NCBI GenBank assembly: GCA_023653785.1
Contig: JAMKCH010087972.1
Span: forward strand, 62,001-126,000
DNA length: 64,000 nt
Reading direction: 5' to 3'
DNA from: Ophioderma brevispina
Lineage: Eukaryota; Echinodermata; Ophiuroidea; Amphilepidida; Ophiodermatidae
Of this stretch, positions 35,368 to 45,907 are shown piece by piece; within the stretch, counting starts at the first letter, position 1, and each line of letters begins with the position of its first letter. Made by a program: the position numbers and the translations under genes. The notes under the pieces were generated by a model, which was given only the letters and a program-made list of their open reading frames with translations, did not search any database and had not been told where the DNA came from.

Positions 35368-38300
35368 TTAAAGTTGAGAATCGTGTGCTTGTGCTGTTAC
35401 CGTGACAGTCTCTTGTTGTCTTTTAGTATCTTTAGAACGTAACTTTTGTGAAGCCTTCCGCTCCTTACGGCGATCGCTGATGATGGCTGAAATGGTGTAC
35501 AGGTATGGATTAATAGCGGAATTGATTGGCAATACAAACGTCACACACCACGCAAATACTGATGATGGCAAAGTCAACACTCTTGCTTGCACTAATATCC
35601 CTAGTAGAATAACTGGAAACCAACAGCAGAAGTCTGTAGCGACGATAGCGGCAACCTTAGCCGTCATCTGCAGCTGTTTTTTGGTTTCCCTACTGATCTT
35701 AGCATGCTTTGATGACTTATATACTGCTCTTACTATTTCAATATAACATACAAGTATTACAATATAACATACACAGTTGAGGCCCAGAAAAACTGAGGTT
35801 GAAAAATACATGCCTGGTACTATTCCTAGGGAATGGGTGAAATACGTATATTTAGTAATAGTACTGGATTCTGCAATTTGAACCTGTTGCCAAAATTCTT
35901 GTGTAGTGAATCTCTCAATTAGAGCCAATGGGAGGCCAATACAAACATGTGAGTTATCATAAAATTTAAAGCTTTTTCCTGCTAAACTAGATGGAACAAT
36001 GCCTAATGCTAATGAGAACAACCAGGTTAGTATAACTATTACAAGTGTCGAGCTTTTATTCAATTTCTTAGTTGAAAATGGGAACCGAATACAAAGGAAT
36101 CTGTCAATGCTTATTAAGGTCACAAAAAATACTGAAGCTTCACTGGACAAAATTGATATTGCTCCAGCAATTCTACAGGTAATGCCAGACCTCCAGGATT
36201 CAGAATTCATTGGAAACTGATTGCCAAAATATACATCTGCCGATGCTATAATTAACATGTATACACCCATGAGTAAATCAGACATGGCTAAATTGCCTAG
36301 TAGTAAAGCTTGTACTTTGTTTGTTTGAGAATTTTTCTGTCGCCATGCTAAAACAAACATATTCCCGCCCAGTGCATTTAGACCAATGAGCCACATAAGA
36401 ATGGCCAAAACTCTGTCAGACAAAAGCCTATCACATGTCAGATAAGGTGATCTTTCATTTGATGCACTGCAATTGATTTCAACAGATACATAACATTCAC
36501 AAATCTCATGTTGACTTACATACAACTCAGCATTTTTTGGAAGACCTGCGAGGGAATCCCTTTGTATGTTTACCAACGAATTGTTTCTTAGATTTAGAAA
36601 ACCTAAATTGGTCAATTCAGTGAAACTTGGAACATCTCTTAATTTATTTCCATACAACTCAATATGAGTAAGGTTAGCTGTATATTTGAAAACCTCAAAA
36701 TTCAATTCCATCAACTGATTTCTACCCAAAAATATATACTTCAGATTAACTAAGTTATTCAAAATACCATTGCTTAATGTTTTTAATCTGTTATCATTTA
36801 AACCTAATGATTCTAAATATTTGAAACTTTTGAATAAATTATAATCCAATTCGTCCAATCTATTGTACTGTAACGCAATTATCCTCAAATCAGACAAGGT
36901 ACTAAAAACATTATCATCTAATGTGGTCAAAATATTATTCTGCAAGTACAAATAATTCAGTTTCTCTAGCCCCTGAAACAACCCTCTTTGCAATAAGCTC
37001 AATTTGTTAAATGAGAGATCAAGATAAAGCAGACTGTTTAAATTCTCAAATAGGCCAACTTCCATGTTCACTAATTCGTTTTCATACAGGTAGAGTTTGT
37101 TCAGATTGTGCAAAGGATGAAATATTCCAAATGAAAGTGTTTTTAGACGATTACCAAAGAGAGAGAGAACAGATACGTTTTCTAAATCTTTAAATAGCCC
37201 AACTTCGAGGTTCACTAATTGGTTTTCATACAGGTAGAGTGTATTTAGGACTCTTTGTTCTTGAAAAAGCCCCTTTTGCAACAAACTCAATTTGTTACGT
37301 CCGATATCAAGTTCAACTAGGCCACTTAAATTCTGCAATAGTCCAACTTCCAGGTTCACTAATTCGTTGTCATGCAGGTAGAGTAAAGTTAACTTTTCCA
37401 GGTCTTCAAACAGACCTGCATCCAAGGTAACTAACTGATTTTTTTGTAGAGATAATTCAATTAGGTTTCTCATTCCCTTAAAAAGTCCTCTTTTCAATAT
37501 TGTCAATTTGTTAGATGAGAGATCAAGATAAAGCAGACTATTTAAATTCTCAAATAGGCCAACTTCCAGGTTCACTAATTCGTTTTCATACAGGTATAAT
37601 GAACTTAACTTTTCCAAGTTTTCAAATAGACCAGGATCCAAGGTTACTAACTGATTCTTTTGTAGAGATAATTGAATTAGATTTCTCAGTTCCTTAAACA
37701 GTCCACTTTTCAACATGCTCAATTTGTTAGAAGAAATATCTAGGTAAGCTAACTCACTTAAATTCTTAAAACTACCAATCTCCAGGTCGACTAATTCATT
37801 TTCATACAAGTAGAGTTCGTACAGATTATACAAACCTTTAAACAATCCAACTGAAAGAGTTTGTAGAACATTTCTAAAGAGAGAGAGCAAAGATAACCTT
37901 TCCAAGCCATCAAACAACCCAACATCTAATGTTCCTAACTGATTACTAAACAGATATAATCTATTCAGGTTTCTCAATCCCTGAAACAGTCCCCTCTGCA
38001 TAATGCTCAAATTGTTAAAGGAGAGGTCTAGATTAGGTAGCCTATTTAAGTTCTGAAATAAGCCAACATCCAAACTGACTAATTCGTTTTCACGCAGATA
38101 CAATTCATTCAGGTTGTGCAATTCCTGGAACAATCCATGTGGGAAGGAGTTTAAAGAATTGTTAAAAAGAGAGAGTAAAGTTAGCTTTTCTAGATCTTCA
38201 AACAGTCCAGCATCCAAGGTTACTAACTGATTCTTTTGCAGAGATAATTCAATTAGGTTTTTCAGTCCCTTAAACAGTCCACTTTTCAACATGCTCAATT

Positions 38301-40944
38301 TGTTGGACGAAATATCTAGATAAACTAACTTACTTAAATTCTTAAAAATACCAACTTCCAAATTGACTAATTCATTTTCATACAAGTAGAGTTCTTTCAG
38401 ATTATACAAATCTTTAAACAATCCATGTGGGAGGGAGTTTAAAGAATTGTCAAAAAGAGAGAGTAAAGTTAGCTTTTCTAGATTTTCAAACAGTCCTGCA
38501 TCCAAGGTTACTAACTGATTCCTCTGCAGAAATAATTCCATTAGGTGTTTTGATCCCTTAAACTGTCCGTTTTGTAACATGCTCAATTTGTTAGATGAGA
38601 GATCAAGATAAAGTAGACTGTTTAAATTCTCAAATAGGCCAACTTCCAAGTTCACTAATTCGTTTTCATTCAGGTAGAGTGTATTTAGGATTCTTTGTTC
38701 TTGAAACAGTCCCTTCTGCAACATGCTTAATTTGTTACGTGCGATATCAAGTTCAACTAGGCCACTTAAATTCTGCAATCGGCGAACATCCAGGTTCACT
38801 AATTCATTTTCATACAGGTAGAGGAAGGTTAACTTTTCCAGGTCTTCAAACAGACCAGCATCCAAGATGACTAAATGATTTTTATGTAGAGATAATTCAA
38901 TTAGGTTTCTCATTCCCTTAAAAAGTCCTCTTTTCAATATTATCAATTTGTTAGATGAGAGATCAAGATAAAGCAGACTATTTAAATTCTCAAATAGGCC
39001 AACCTCCAGGTTCACTAATTCGTTTTCATACAGGTATAATGAACTTAACTTTTCCAAGTCTTCAAATAGACCAGGATCCAAGGTAACTAACTGATTTTTT
39101 TGTAGAGATAATTGAATTAGATTTCCCAGTCCCTTAAACAGTCCACTTTTCAACATGCTCAATTTGTTAGAAGAAATATCTAGATAAGCTAACTCACTTA
39201 AATTCTTAAAACTACCAATCTCCAAGTCGACTAATTCATTTTCATACAAGTAGAGTTCGTACAGATTATACAAATCTTTAAACAATCCAACTGAAAGAGT
39301 GTGTAGAAAGTTTCTAAAGAGAGACAGCAGAGTTAACCTTTCCAAGCCATCAAACAACCCAACATCTAATGTTCCTAACTGATTACTAAACAGATATAAT
39401 CTATTCAGGTTTATCAATCCCTGAAACAGTCCCCTCTGCACAATACTCAAATTGTTAAAGGAGAGGTCTAGATTAGGTAGCCTATTTAAGTTCTGAAATA
39501 AGCCAACTTCCAAATGAACTAATTCGTTTTCACGCAGGTACAATTCATTCAGGTTGTGCAATCCCTGAAACAATCCATACGGGAGGGATTTTAGAGAATT
39601 GTCAAGAAGAGAGAGTAAATACAAGTTCTCCAAACCGTCAAATAATCCAACGTCCAATGTGACTAACCGATTGCTATACACATGTAATTCATTCAGGTTT
39701 GACAGTCCCCTAAACAGTCTTCCAGGCAATGATGTCAGCATATTGCTATCAAGGTAAAGAACAGTCAGACTATTTAAACCTTCAAAGATTTTTGCATCTA
39801 ATAACACGAGCTGATTTTCATAGAGCCACAAGCTTCTTAGATAACCTAATCCTTGGAACACTTTGCTTGGCAATTCCGTCAGTCTATTGTCACCGATACC
39901 CAAATAGCCCAGTGTTCTTAAAAATCGAAACAAATTAGCATCCACTGTAACTAACTGATTTCTGTGCAAGTACAATTCATTCAGATTTGTCAAATCATTA
40001 AACAATCCAATTGGTAATGCATCAAGTCTATTATTACCAAGATTTAATTGAGTAAGCTTGATCAAATTCTTGAATATTTTTTGAGGTAAAGTTTTCAACC
40101 AGTTGCCAAAAAGATTCAAGTTTTGTAAATTGGTAAACTCTTGGAAAGAATCGGCGTTAACTACAATTATATTATCTCCTGCTAGATTTAACGCAATCAT
40201 ACTTGGGGGATATATGATCATCACTGTTTGGTTTTGATATGCTTCGTTTTGAAGGCATTGAAATACCACCTCACGTTTACCTAAAATCGCATTACAATCT
40301 GATGGGAAATCAAAATTACACCAAACTGGGTAATATTCATAATCATTTTGCAAATTGCATGTGATAGCACTTTTATAACCCTTAACATGACTGCATGACT
40401 GATTTAACTGCGGCTCCGATTTTAAATGTTCTGGACATCTTAAAGGCAGTGATTGGGCTGCCTGTATTATACTAACAATCGCACTGGCATTACCTTGAAG
40501 ATTAAATTGGAGGCGGTTGTGTATGAATGTGTTTTTGCACCCAATACCTTCTACATCTAACATTACATACTTGTTTTGACATTGCATTAAGTCACCCTTA
40601 CGCTGAACATAAAAGAAAATTGTTCCAGCACCGCTGCTTTCTTGTATTTGAACAAGAGTTTGTGAATTATGAGGTGAAGTTACGGTAAGGCTGCAGCTAT
40701 GATACGGACTACCCTGAAGACGGACGTGTCCATCATCGTTGGTGTGATAGACTGCACAAGACTCTGTGTCATTGTCAGTGGTGATCCACAATGGTGGCCC
40801 TTGAAATTGGGAAAATACCACATCAGGCTGATAGACAATGGTAAGGATAAATAAAGTCCGGGTAAATCTCAAGGTTGAACCGATGAAGAAAGAATAACCG
40901 CTCATTTTGAAATGCCAATAAACGCTGATGTCCTTATATGACAA
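35368..40944 (-). CDS. Giant LRR-containing GPCR, relaxin-receptor-like (type-C LGR style), intronless
   Basis: The predicted protein (1858 aa) is a plasma-membrane receptor that probably couples a large ectodomain to G proteins; its ligand is unknown. Residues 14-45 form a signal peptide, and Met14 is an equally good start. Residues 46-165 look CUB-like (Cys63/84/122/136). Residues 170-230 form a Cys-rich cap. About 51 LRRs of 24 residues span 250-1465, with an LxxLxLxxN core. A Cys hinge (CEC...C) lies near 1480. Seven helices run from about 1512 to 1818: GN in TM1, LAMSD in TM2, Cys1590 and Cys1668 as the likely ECL1-ECL2 disulfide, DRF (1614-1616) in place of DRY, CCWFP in TM6 and NPYLY (1812-1816) in TM7. 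Vertebrate RXFPs have about 10 LRRs and many exons; this is one exon with about five times the LRRs. The class call is firm. RXFP versus another invertebrate LRR-GPCR group is inferred from the IDRFLCI and LPINSAINPYLY segments. Confidence 0.93.
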   Translation of the reverse strand: MSYKDISVYWHFKMSGYSFFIGSTLRFTRTLFILTIVYQPDVVFSQFQGPPLWITTDNDTESCAVYHTNDDGHVRLQGSPYHSCSLTVTSPHNSQTLVQIQESSGAGTIFFYVQRKGDLMQCQNKYVMLDVEGIGCKNTFIHNRLQFNLQGNASAIVSIIQAAQSLPLRCPEHLKSEPQLNQSCSHVKGYKSAITCNLQNDYEYYPVWCNFDFPSDCNAILGKREVVFQCLQNEAYQNQTVMIIYPPSMIALNLAGDNIIVVNADSFQEFTNLQNLNLFGNWLKTLPQKIFKNLIKLTQLNLGNNRLDALPIGLFNDLTNLNELYLHRNQLVTVDANLFRFLRTLGYLGIGDNRLTELPSKVFQGLGYLRSLWLYENQLVLLDAKIFEGLNSLTVLYLDSNMLTSLPGRLFRGLSNLNELHVYSNRLVTLDVGLFDGLENLYLLSLLDNSLKSLPYGLFQGLHNLNELYLRENELVHLEVGLFQNLNRLPNLDLSFNNLSIVQRGLFQGLINLNRLYLFSNQLGTLDVGLFDGLERLTLLSLFRNFLHTLSVGLFKDLYNLYELYLYENELVDLEIGSFKNLSELAYLDISSNKLSMLKSGLFKGLGNLIQLSLQKNQLVTLDPGLFEDLEKLSSLYLYENELVNLEVGLFENLNSLLYLDLSSNKLIILKRGLFKGMRNLIELSLHKNHLVILDAGLFEDLEKLTFLYLYENELVNLDVRRLQNLSGLVELDIARNKLSMLQKGLFQEQRILNTLYLNENELVNLEVGLFENLNSLLYLDLSSNKLSMLQNGQFKGSKHLMELFLQRNQLVTLDAGLFENLEKLTLLSLFDNSLNSLPHGLFKDLYNLKELYLYENELVNLEVGIFKNLSKLVYLDISSNKLSMLKSGLFKGLKNLIELSLQKNQLVTLDAGLFEDLEKLTLLSLFNNSLNSFPHGLFQELHNLNELYLRENELVSLDVGLFQNLNRLPNLDLSFNNLSIMQRGLFQGLRNLNRLYLFSNQLGTLDVGLFDGLERLSLLSLFRNVLQTLSVGLFKGLYNLYELYLYENELVDLEIGSFKNLSELAYLDISSNKLSMLKSGLFKELRNLIQLSLQKNQLVTLDPGLFENLEKLSSLYLYENELVNLEVGLFENLNSLLYLDLSSNKLTILKRGLFKGMRNLIELSLQKNQLVTLDAGLFEDLEKLTLLYLHDNELVNLEVGLLQNLSGLVELDIGRNKLSLLQKGLFQEQRVLNTLYLYENQLVNLEVGLFKDLENVSVLSLFGNRLKTLSFGIFHPLHNLNKLYLYENELVNMEVGLFENLNSLLYLDLSFNKLSLLQRGLFQGLEKLNYLYLQNNILTTLDDNVFSTLSDLRIIALQYNRLDELDYNLFKSFKYLESLGLNDNRLKTLSNGILNNLVNLKYIFLGRNQLMELNFEVFKYTANLTHIELYGNKLRDVPSFTELTNLGFLNLRNNSLVNIQRDSLAGLPKNAELYVSQHEICECYVSVEINCSASNERSPYLTCDRLLSDRVLAILMWLIGLNALGGNMFVLAWRQKNSQTNKVQALLLGNLAMSDLLMGVYMLIIASADVYFGNQFPMNSESWRSGITCRIAGAISILSSEASVFFVTLISIDRFLCIRFPFSTKKLNKSSTLVIVILTWLFSLALGIVPSSLAGKSFKFYDNSHVCIGLPLALIERFTTQEFWQQVQIAESSTITKYTYFTHSLGIVPGMYFSTSVFLGLNCVCYIVILVCYIEIVRAVYKSSKHAKISRETKKQLQMTAKVAAIVATDFCCWFPVILLGILVQARVLTLPSSVFAWCVTFVLPINSAINPYLYTISAIISDRRKERKASQKLRSKDTKRQQETVTVTAQAHDSQL
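37190..39640 (-). repeat. Internal tandem duplication in the receptor LRR array, 1440-bp offset
   Basis: The segment at about 38630-39640 and the one at about 37190-38200 match almost base for base at an offset of 1440 bp, exactly 20 units of 72 bp (24 residues). Distinctive LRRs recur in the same order in both: RENEL, LSFNNL, LFSNQL, LFRN, YENEL-VDLEIG, DISSNKL and QEQR-NTLYL. These are repeats 10-22 and 30-42 of the array. All units keep the reading frame and length, so the array could grow or shrink by unequal exchange without breaking the gene. Confidence 0.85.
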
Positions 40945-42887
40945 GATTCAATACAAACAAAATGTTCTGCTACCTTTCGAGATGCCACTTCATGCAAAGC
41001 CAGCCTTATTGGTGTGTTTCCAATTTGTGAATAGACAAATAGCTTTCAGAGAGTGGTGAAGTGCTACTGCAAAAGTTCTCGCTAGGCTGAAAATGTTACG
41101 TTTGCACGGCAACTACCAACTGGTGGTATGAAAAACGATAGGATTGCAATTGGGTTCATTCACTGCTGAGTTGCTGTTGTCTTTATCAATTTTAATTTGA
41201 CATTGCAAATGTTGGCTAACTGCTGCATGCTGAAATATTACACCTGTATATGGTTGATATGGTTATTTGCATTGCATGGTACACGGAATCTGTTTACTAC
41301 TCATACCACGTGTAGGAATAGGTAACTGTTGAGATGTTAAACTTCTAAAGCTATTGCTAACAAATTTTGCGAAATTTGCGGTACTGCTCAGATGCTACAC
41401 ATCTATGAGGCTCGTCGATGCTTAAATGTTATATCCACGATTTACTACGCTCACATTCAACAATCTTTGCAAGACCAGGATCCCTTAGTTGCTGCATAAT
41501 TTAGAGATCGGTTGCTATTAATTCACGATGACTAGTTGCAGATGATGAATCTGTATCTGGTAGCTGAAACGCAGAGCAAATTAGCATAATCAGTATCTAC
41601 TTAACAGCATCAAAGGCCTCATGGGCGAATCGTTTCTACGCATGTCTCATATAATGTCAAAATACAGAGCCACATCTGCATCCTCTACCCAAGCAAAATA
41701 CGATTTTAATTCAATTGCGTTTATATTAATTTAATGTCAGAAAATTGGATGGAACATACCTGTATTCCAATTACCACTATGTAATATGAACGCGAGCATT
41801 GTGATGACTACGCGTATTTTCTCTTAAATATTTCATTTCGTACAGTGTGATCCTTAAAAAAGCGACATTTCACATAAGCTACCATAACATTTGAAAAATA
41901 TATAAGACGTTTTATCAACAAATTAGAGAGTAGCTGTTGACTATAGTATATTTCAAATTAAGTGAGACTTCAAGTTCTTGCATATTTCCATGGGGGTGAC
42001 ATTTATATGGGATTCAATTCCCGGCCTTGTGGCGACTAGGTGGCTAGCGTAAAGTGTCGCGTGTGTTTTGCGTGGGACACACTGTATATTACAGATCGAA
42101 ATATTTAGAACACTTCAATTATTGAATAATGTTAAAGTGACATGCAGGAGTGAAATACATTCTGCCTCGACGTTCATGATGTTGATCACCATTTAAAAGT
42201 CACAGTCAATGACATATTTTCATGTCTTGACCTTTAGAAATCATTCCATTGATAGATAGAACCCGCAGCACTTCATACTGTAATCGATAATTGAAATATA
42301 ATTTTAATGTGTACTACCCCAACATTTCACATGTAATTAAAAATGAAATGTGGGCCTGAAATGAACTATGGTATATTCCAATCTCCTTAAAGAATATTGA
42401 TGTTACCAAAATCAAATATTGTCCCAAGGGGTCCGTTTGGCGGCCAAATTGGATGAAGAAGGATTGGTTCAGCTTAGTAGAAAAGTATCTCAAACGACTT
42501 GTCTCATCATAAGAGATCAGAAAATATGTAGCTTGGCACATTTTGTGATGTTCAGTTATTATATTAAATCATCTTTATTCACATATCAAAATCTTATAGT
42601 TATACAATACATCAAGAATAAAGAAGTCACATTATGTACAGACCACGGCATCTGGGGTCTATTCGGACCACCAGGCAAGGTAAAAGACAAGTACATTTTA
42701 ACAAGTAAAAACAAGTTTAAAAACAATACAGAGCAGTAAAACGATAAAACCAGACTGGTTGACAGATATGCAACCCTGGTCGACTACTATGTTTACATAA
42801 AATTATTGACATCATTCCACTCCTTCTCGTGCCTAGAATGGAAGATGGAGAAAGAAGAGGTAAGAGCAGCTTTGGAGATGTCAATTT
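40945..42887. other. Upstream region of the receptor gene, no other gene seen
   Basis: It would hold the 5' UTR and promoter of the minus-strand receptor. I see no convincing TATA box or splice structure that would add a 5' exon, and no open frame of note. Confidence 0.4.
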
Positions 42888-43370
42888 TCAGATCAGAATA
42901 TTTGGTTTGTGATTTGACCGTGCGAAGAAGACGTTGAAGGCGCTCCTTATTGGGTTATTGGGTTTTGTAATAAGGCCTCTTGAACCAACTTCAATCGAAA
43001 CCATGCTGCAAGTGTAGCCATTATTGGTGATGTCGTCAACCAGAGATGCATATCTGTCAACTTTTAACTTTTTTTCAATATTTGCTTCGAAGGGAACGGT
43101 GAGTTCGACCAAGAAGATCTTTTTTGACGATGGAAAGTTCAACACAATGTCCGGTTTTTGGACAGTGGGGATGACGGCAGGTGGAACCGTCCCCCCTGCC
43201 ACAAGGTACCCCTCAATATCAGCTGTTATACGCACCTTTTTCCTCTCAACAGTAAATAATTTGGCTATATCCCCTTGAGTAATAAGCGGCTCAACGACCG
43301 ATTTCCAAAAGTGATAGTGGTCATTGAACTTTTGATTGGTCATTGTACGGTACATGGGACCAAATACTTC
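42888..43370 (-). pseudogene. Retrotransposon C-terminal fragment with restriction-like endonuclease motif
   Basis: An open frame of about 155 residues contains KPDIVLNF, FLVELTVPFEANI, DRYASLVDDI and SIEVGSRGLI. The PD...ELT...K/Y layout with VGSRG is the C-terminal restriction-like endonuclease seen in R2/NeSL/CRE-type non-LTR elements. The frame extends a few residues upstream of the first Met (FVKIEVFGPM) and then meets stops, so it is a 5'-truncated element, not a host gene. The last part matches the relic at 27879-28031. The domain call is from motif layout; the exact clade is unknown. Confidence 0.65.
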
Positions 43371-43462
43371 AATTTTGACAAAACTGGTGTCACGTTGAAC
43401 GTTTTATTAATCTTTCCCTGGAGATGGCCAGCGCACGATAGTGTTGAAAAAAAACCTCATGT

Positions 43463-43640
43463 GCGCTTGGCTAGATTCGAACCGACGAACTTCGTATTAC
43501 ATGCACGACGTTCTTACCAACTAAGCTATCAAGGCAGGGTTAATAGAGGAGCGATAGATATCATCTATAGGTGCTAGGGTCGAAAGGTGTCCTTCGCTTT
43601 CCTAGCGGATAGCATCAGAACAGTATATTTACATATACGA
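43463..43640 (-). repeat. tRNA-like repeat (same family as 5500-5616)
   Basis: On the minus strand 43535-43463 reads as a tRNA-like sequence: GCCTTGATAGCTTAGTTGG (A box), an anticodon-like stem TCGTG/TACGA and GGTTCGAATC (B box). The T-stem is badly paired, so it is not a working tRNA. The upstream block GCTATCCGCTAGGAAAGCG is shared with 5500. Confidence 0.68.
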
Positions 43641-43789
43641 TTTTAACTACTAGTGCCACGTTGTTGGTATGAGCATGCGCAATATGGAAATGTACAGTTT
43701 CCACGATTTAGGACCTTTTTTGGTTATTTTTTTAAGAAAGGTAATTCTGGAACCACTCGAAGACAATACTACGAATACCATAGTGAAAA

Positions 43790-45670
43790 AAATTATCAAG
43801 AATAATTCCATGGATTGACTTTGTCAAATGCTTTCAAAAGGTACAGAAAAAAAACAAGAGTATGGCTATTGGTGTCAAGTTCAGTCACAATTTTATTATA
43901 GACTTCTATATAATCTATTGTAAACAATTCGCTCAAATATTTTGGAGAACACACAAAGAACGGAGAACGGCCTGTAATTAAAGACTTTATGACGATCATC
44001 TGATTTATAAATGGAAATAACTTTAGCAATTTGAGTTTGATAGGGACAACACATAAAATGTAATTATATGAGGGATGGGAGACGGAGACGCAATTCGAAC
44101 TGAATTAACTATGTCCGGTTTGATTTCATCAGAGCCACTGCTGGTACCTGACTTGAGAATTGCAAATTGTAATAACTTCATCACTATCAGCTGGGGAACG
44201 AAAGAGGGAATTACTAGGAGACTTATATTCTTAACAAAATGTTTATGATCAAACTTGGTGTTGAGGATTCTGCGGGCAAGCTTTGGACGCATAATAATGA
44301 TCAAATTTATTAGCAATAACAGAGGGTTCAGTTAAAAAAACAGTGGTTTTCATCGCTGAAGATGAAGACACGATGTGCTTAGTATTGCGCTCAAGGATGT
44401 TACTAAGAATCCAGATAAATTTAGTATTATGTTTCCAGGCATATGATCTGTTAGTAAAAGATATTTGGGAGTTCTGATGAGGCTAGTTAATTTATTACGA
44501 CAAGAAATCGGTTTCGTTGGACAAGATATGTATTTGATCTTTACGGTTAATAGATATAAGAATGGCAGGAGTTATCCATGTTTGCTCGATTTACAGTGTT
44601 TGCGGAAATTAAGTTACTTGCACGTTGTTTAACAGGGAAATGAATATCATAAATATGAATCGATTTAAAAAAAAAACATTACAGGCTTCTTCGGCATAAT
44701 CAATTTTTAAAATAAATGTCCAATCAATTGAAGGTCCATGGTCCGGTCGCCAATAGCCTGCACGTTCCCAGGGACCCCACATTTCGGTATCAGAAGAAAG
44801 CTACTATTTGTCTCATTTATCCTGTGAAATCTAAGGGCTAAAGGATGTTTGGTTTGGATGTTATGAGCGAAAATATGCTCCATTTTGGTCGACCAATATT
44901 AATTTTACAAAATTACGTTTTTAGCGCTCACTTCAAAAACGGGTTGAAATGTCGACGGGCAACTTTACAGATGGGGTTTTCGGGTGAAGGCCATTCTATC
45001 AAAATGAAAATTTTATAGACTAAATCAGCCTACAGGTCATCCTCCTTTAAATTCAAATGATTATTAATAATATCAACTGACTTCTGATAAAAAGAGCGTT
45101 TGGTTCCGGACGGTGTGCGATTGACTGAACCTTAATGGGAATGATTTGGTGACTTGGTAAATTGGAGAGTGATCTCTAGGCCTGCAAAATACACCAGATT
45201 TTATTTGCTGAATTAGAACATTAGTAAAAATATGATCAATTAATGTTGCGGGTGTTTGGGTCGCACTGGCAGGTCTGTCAATCAAGGGATAAAGGTTACT
45301 GCATGGTTTGAAAAGTGTAATAATATTGAGGGTATCCTACTTAAGTAAGTCAAGGTTGAAATCACCAGAAAATAATATTTTTTTCAGAAGAAACTATATA
45401 TTGACACATCGATCAGGATCTGTAAGAAACAAGTTAATATCAGTTCTATGTGCTCTGTAAACAGTGCCAACGATCGTATGTTTGGAAGAAGGATTGATAA
45501 TCTGAATATACAAAGATTCAGAGTGTGGTGTTTCAGAAGCATTTGAACAAGGATTTGTGAACGAAGATATTGACCCCTTAAGCAAGATCGTAATTTCCAA
45601 GAATGTTATTTTATTATTTTCAATTGAAAGCCTTGGTTCATGGGTAGGTACAGACCAAAAGATATTCATT
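43790..45670 (-). pseudogene. LINE relic with apurinic-type endonuclease and N-terminal RT, CR1/Jockey-like
   Basis: Minus-strand frames give, in order, endonuclease pieces ESLYIQIINPSSKHTIVGTVYRA (about 45510, shown in part) and ATLIDHIFTNVLIQQIKSG with a following RDHSPIY (about 45170-45250). Next come the linker with SGTSSGSDEIKPDIV (about 44130) and RT pieces LITGRSPFFVCSPKYLSELF and FLYLLKAFDKVN (43810-43990). Stops and frameshifts are frequent. The 3' half of the RT is absent. Confidence 0.8.
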
Positions 45671-45907
45671 CATCTCTAACCAAATAAAAGATATAGGCTT
45701 TACAACTTTTTTGCAAGGGGTCTATATTACCCCATGCTTCGGCAGTATGGACCGCCCCTTTATTTGAAATAGAGGTGGGTAATGTGGACCTCACATGGTC
45801 CATATTGCTCCGTCCCATAAAGTTTCTACATGGGAATATAGGGTGTCCATATTACCCCCGATCACACATACACAAAAGTATCCAGCCGTTTTTGAACTAG
45901 ATGTAAG

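Noticed and set aside
35402..39938. Plus-strand frames of 60-114 codons opposite the receptor gene
   Set aside because: They recur with the LRR period and are antisense shadows of the repeated coding sequence.
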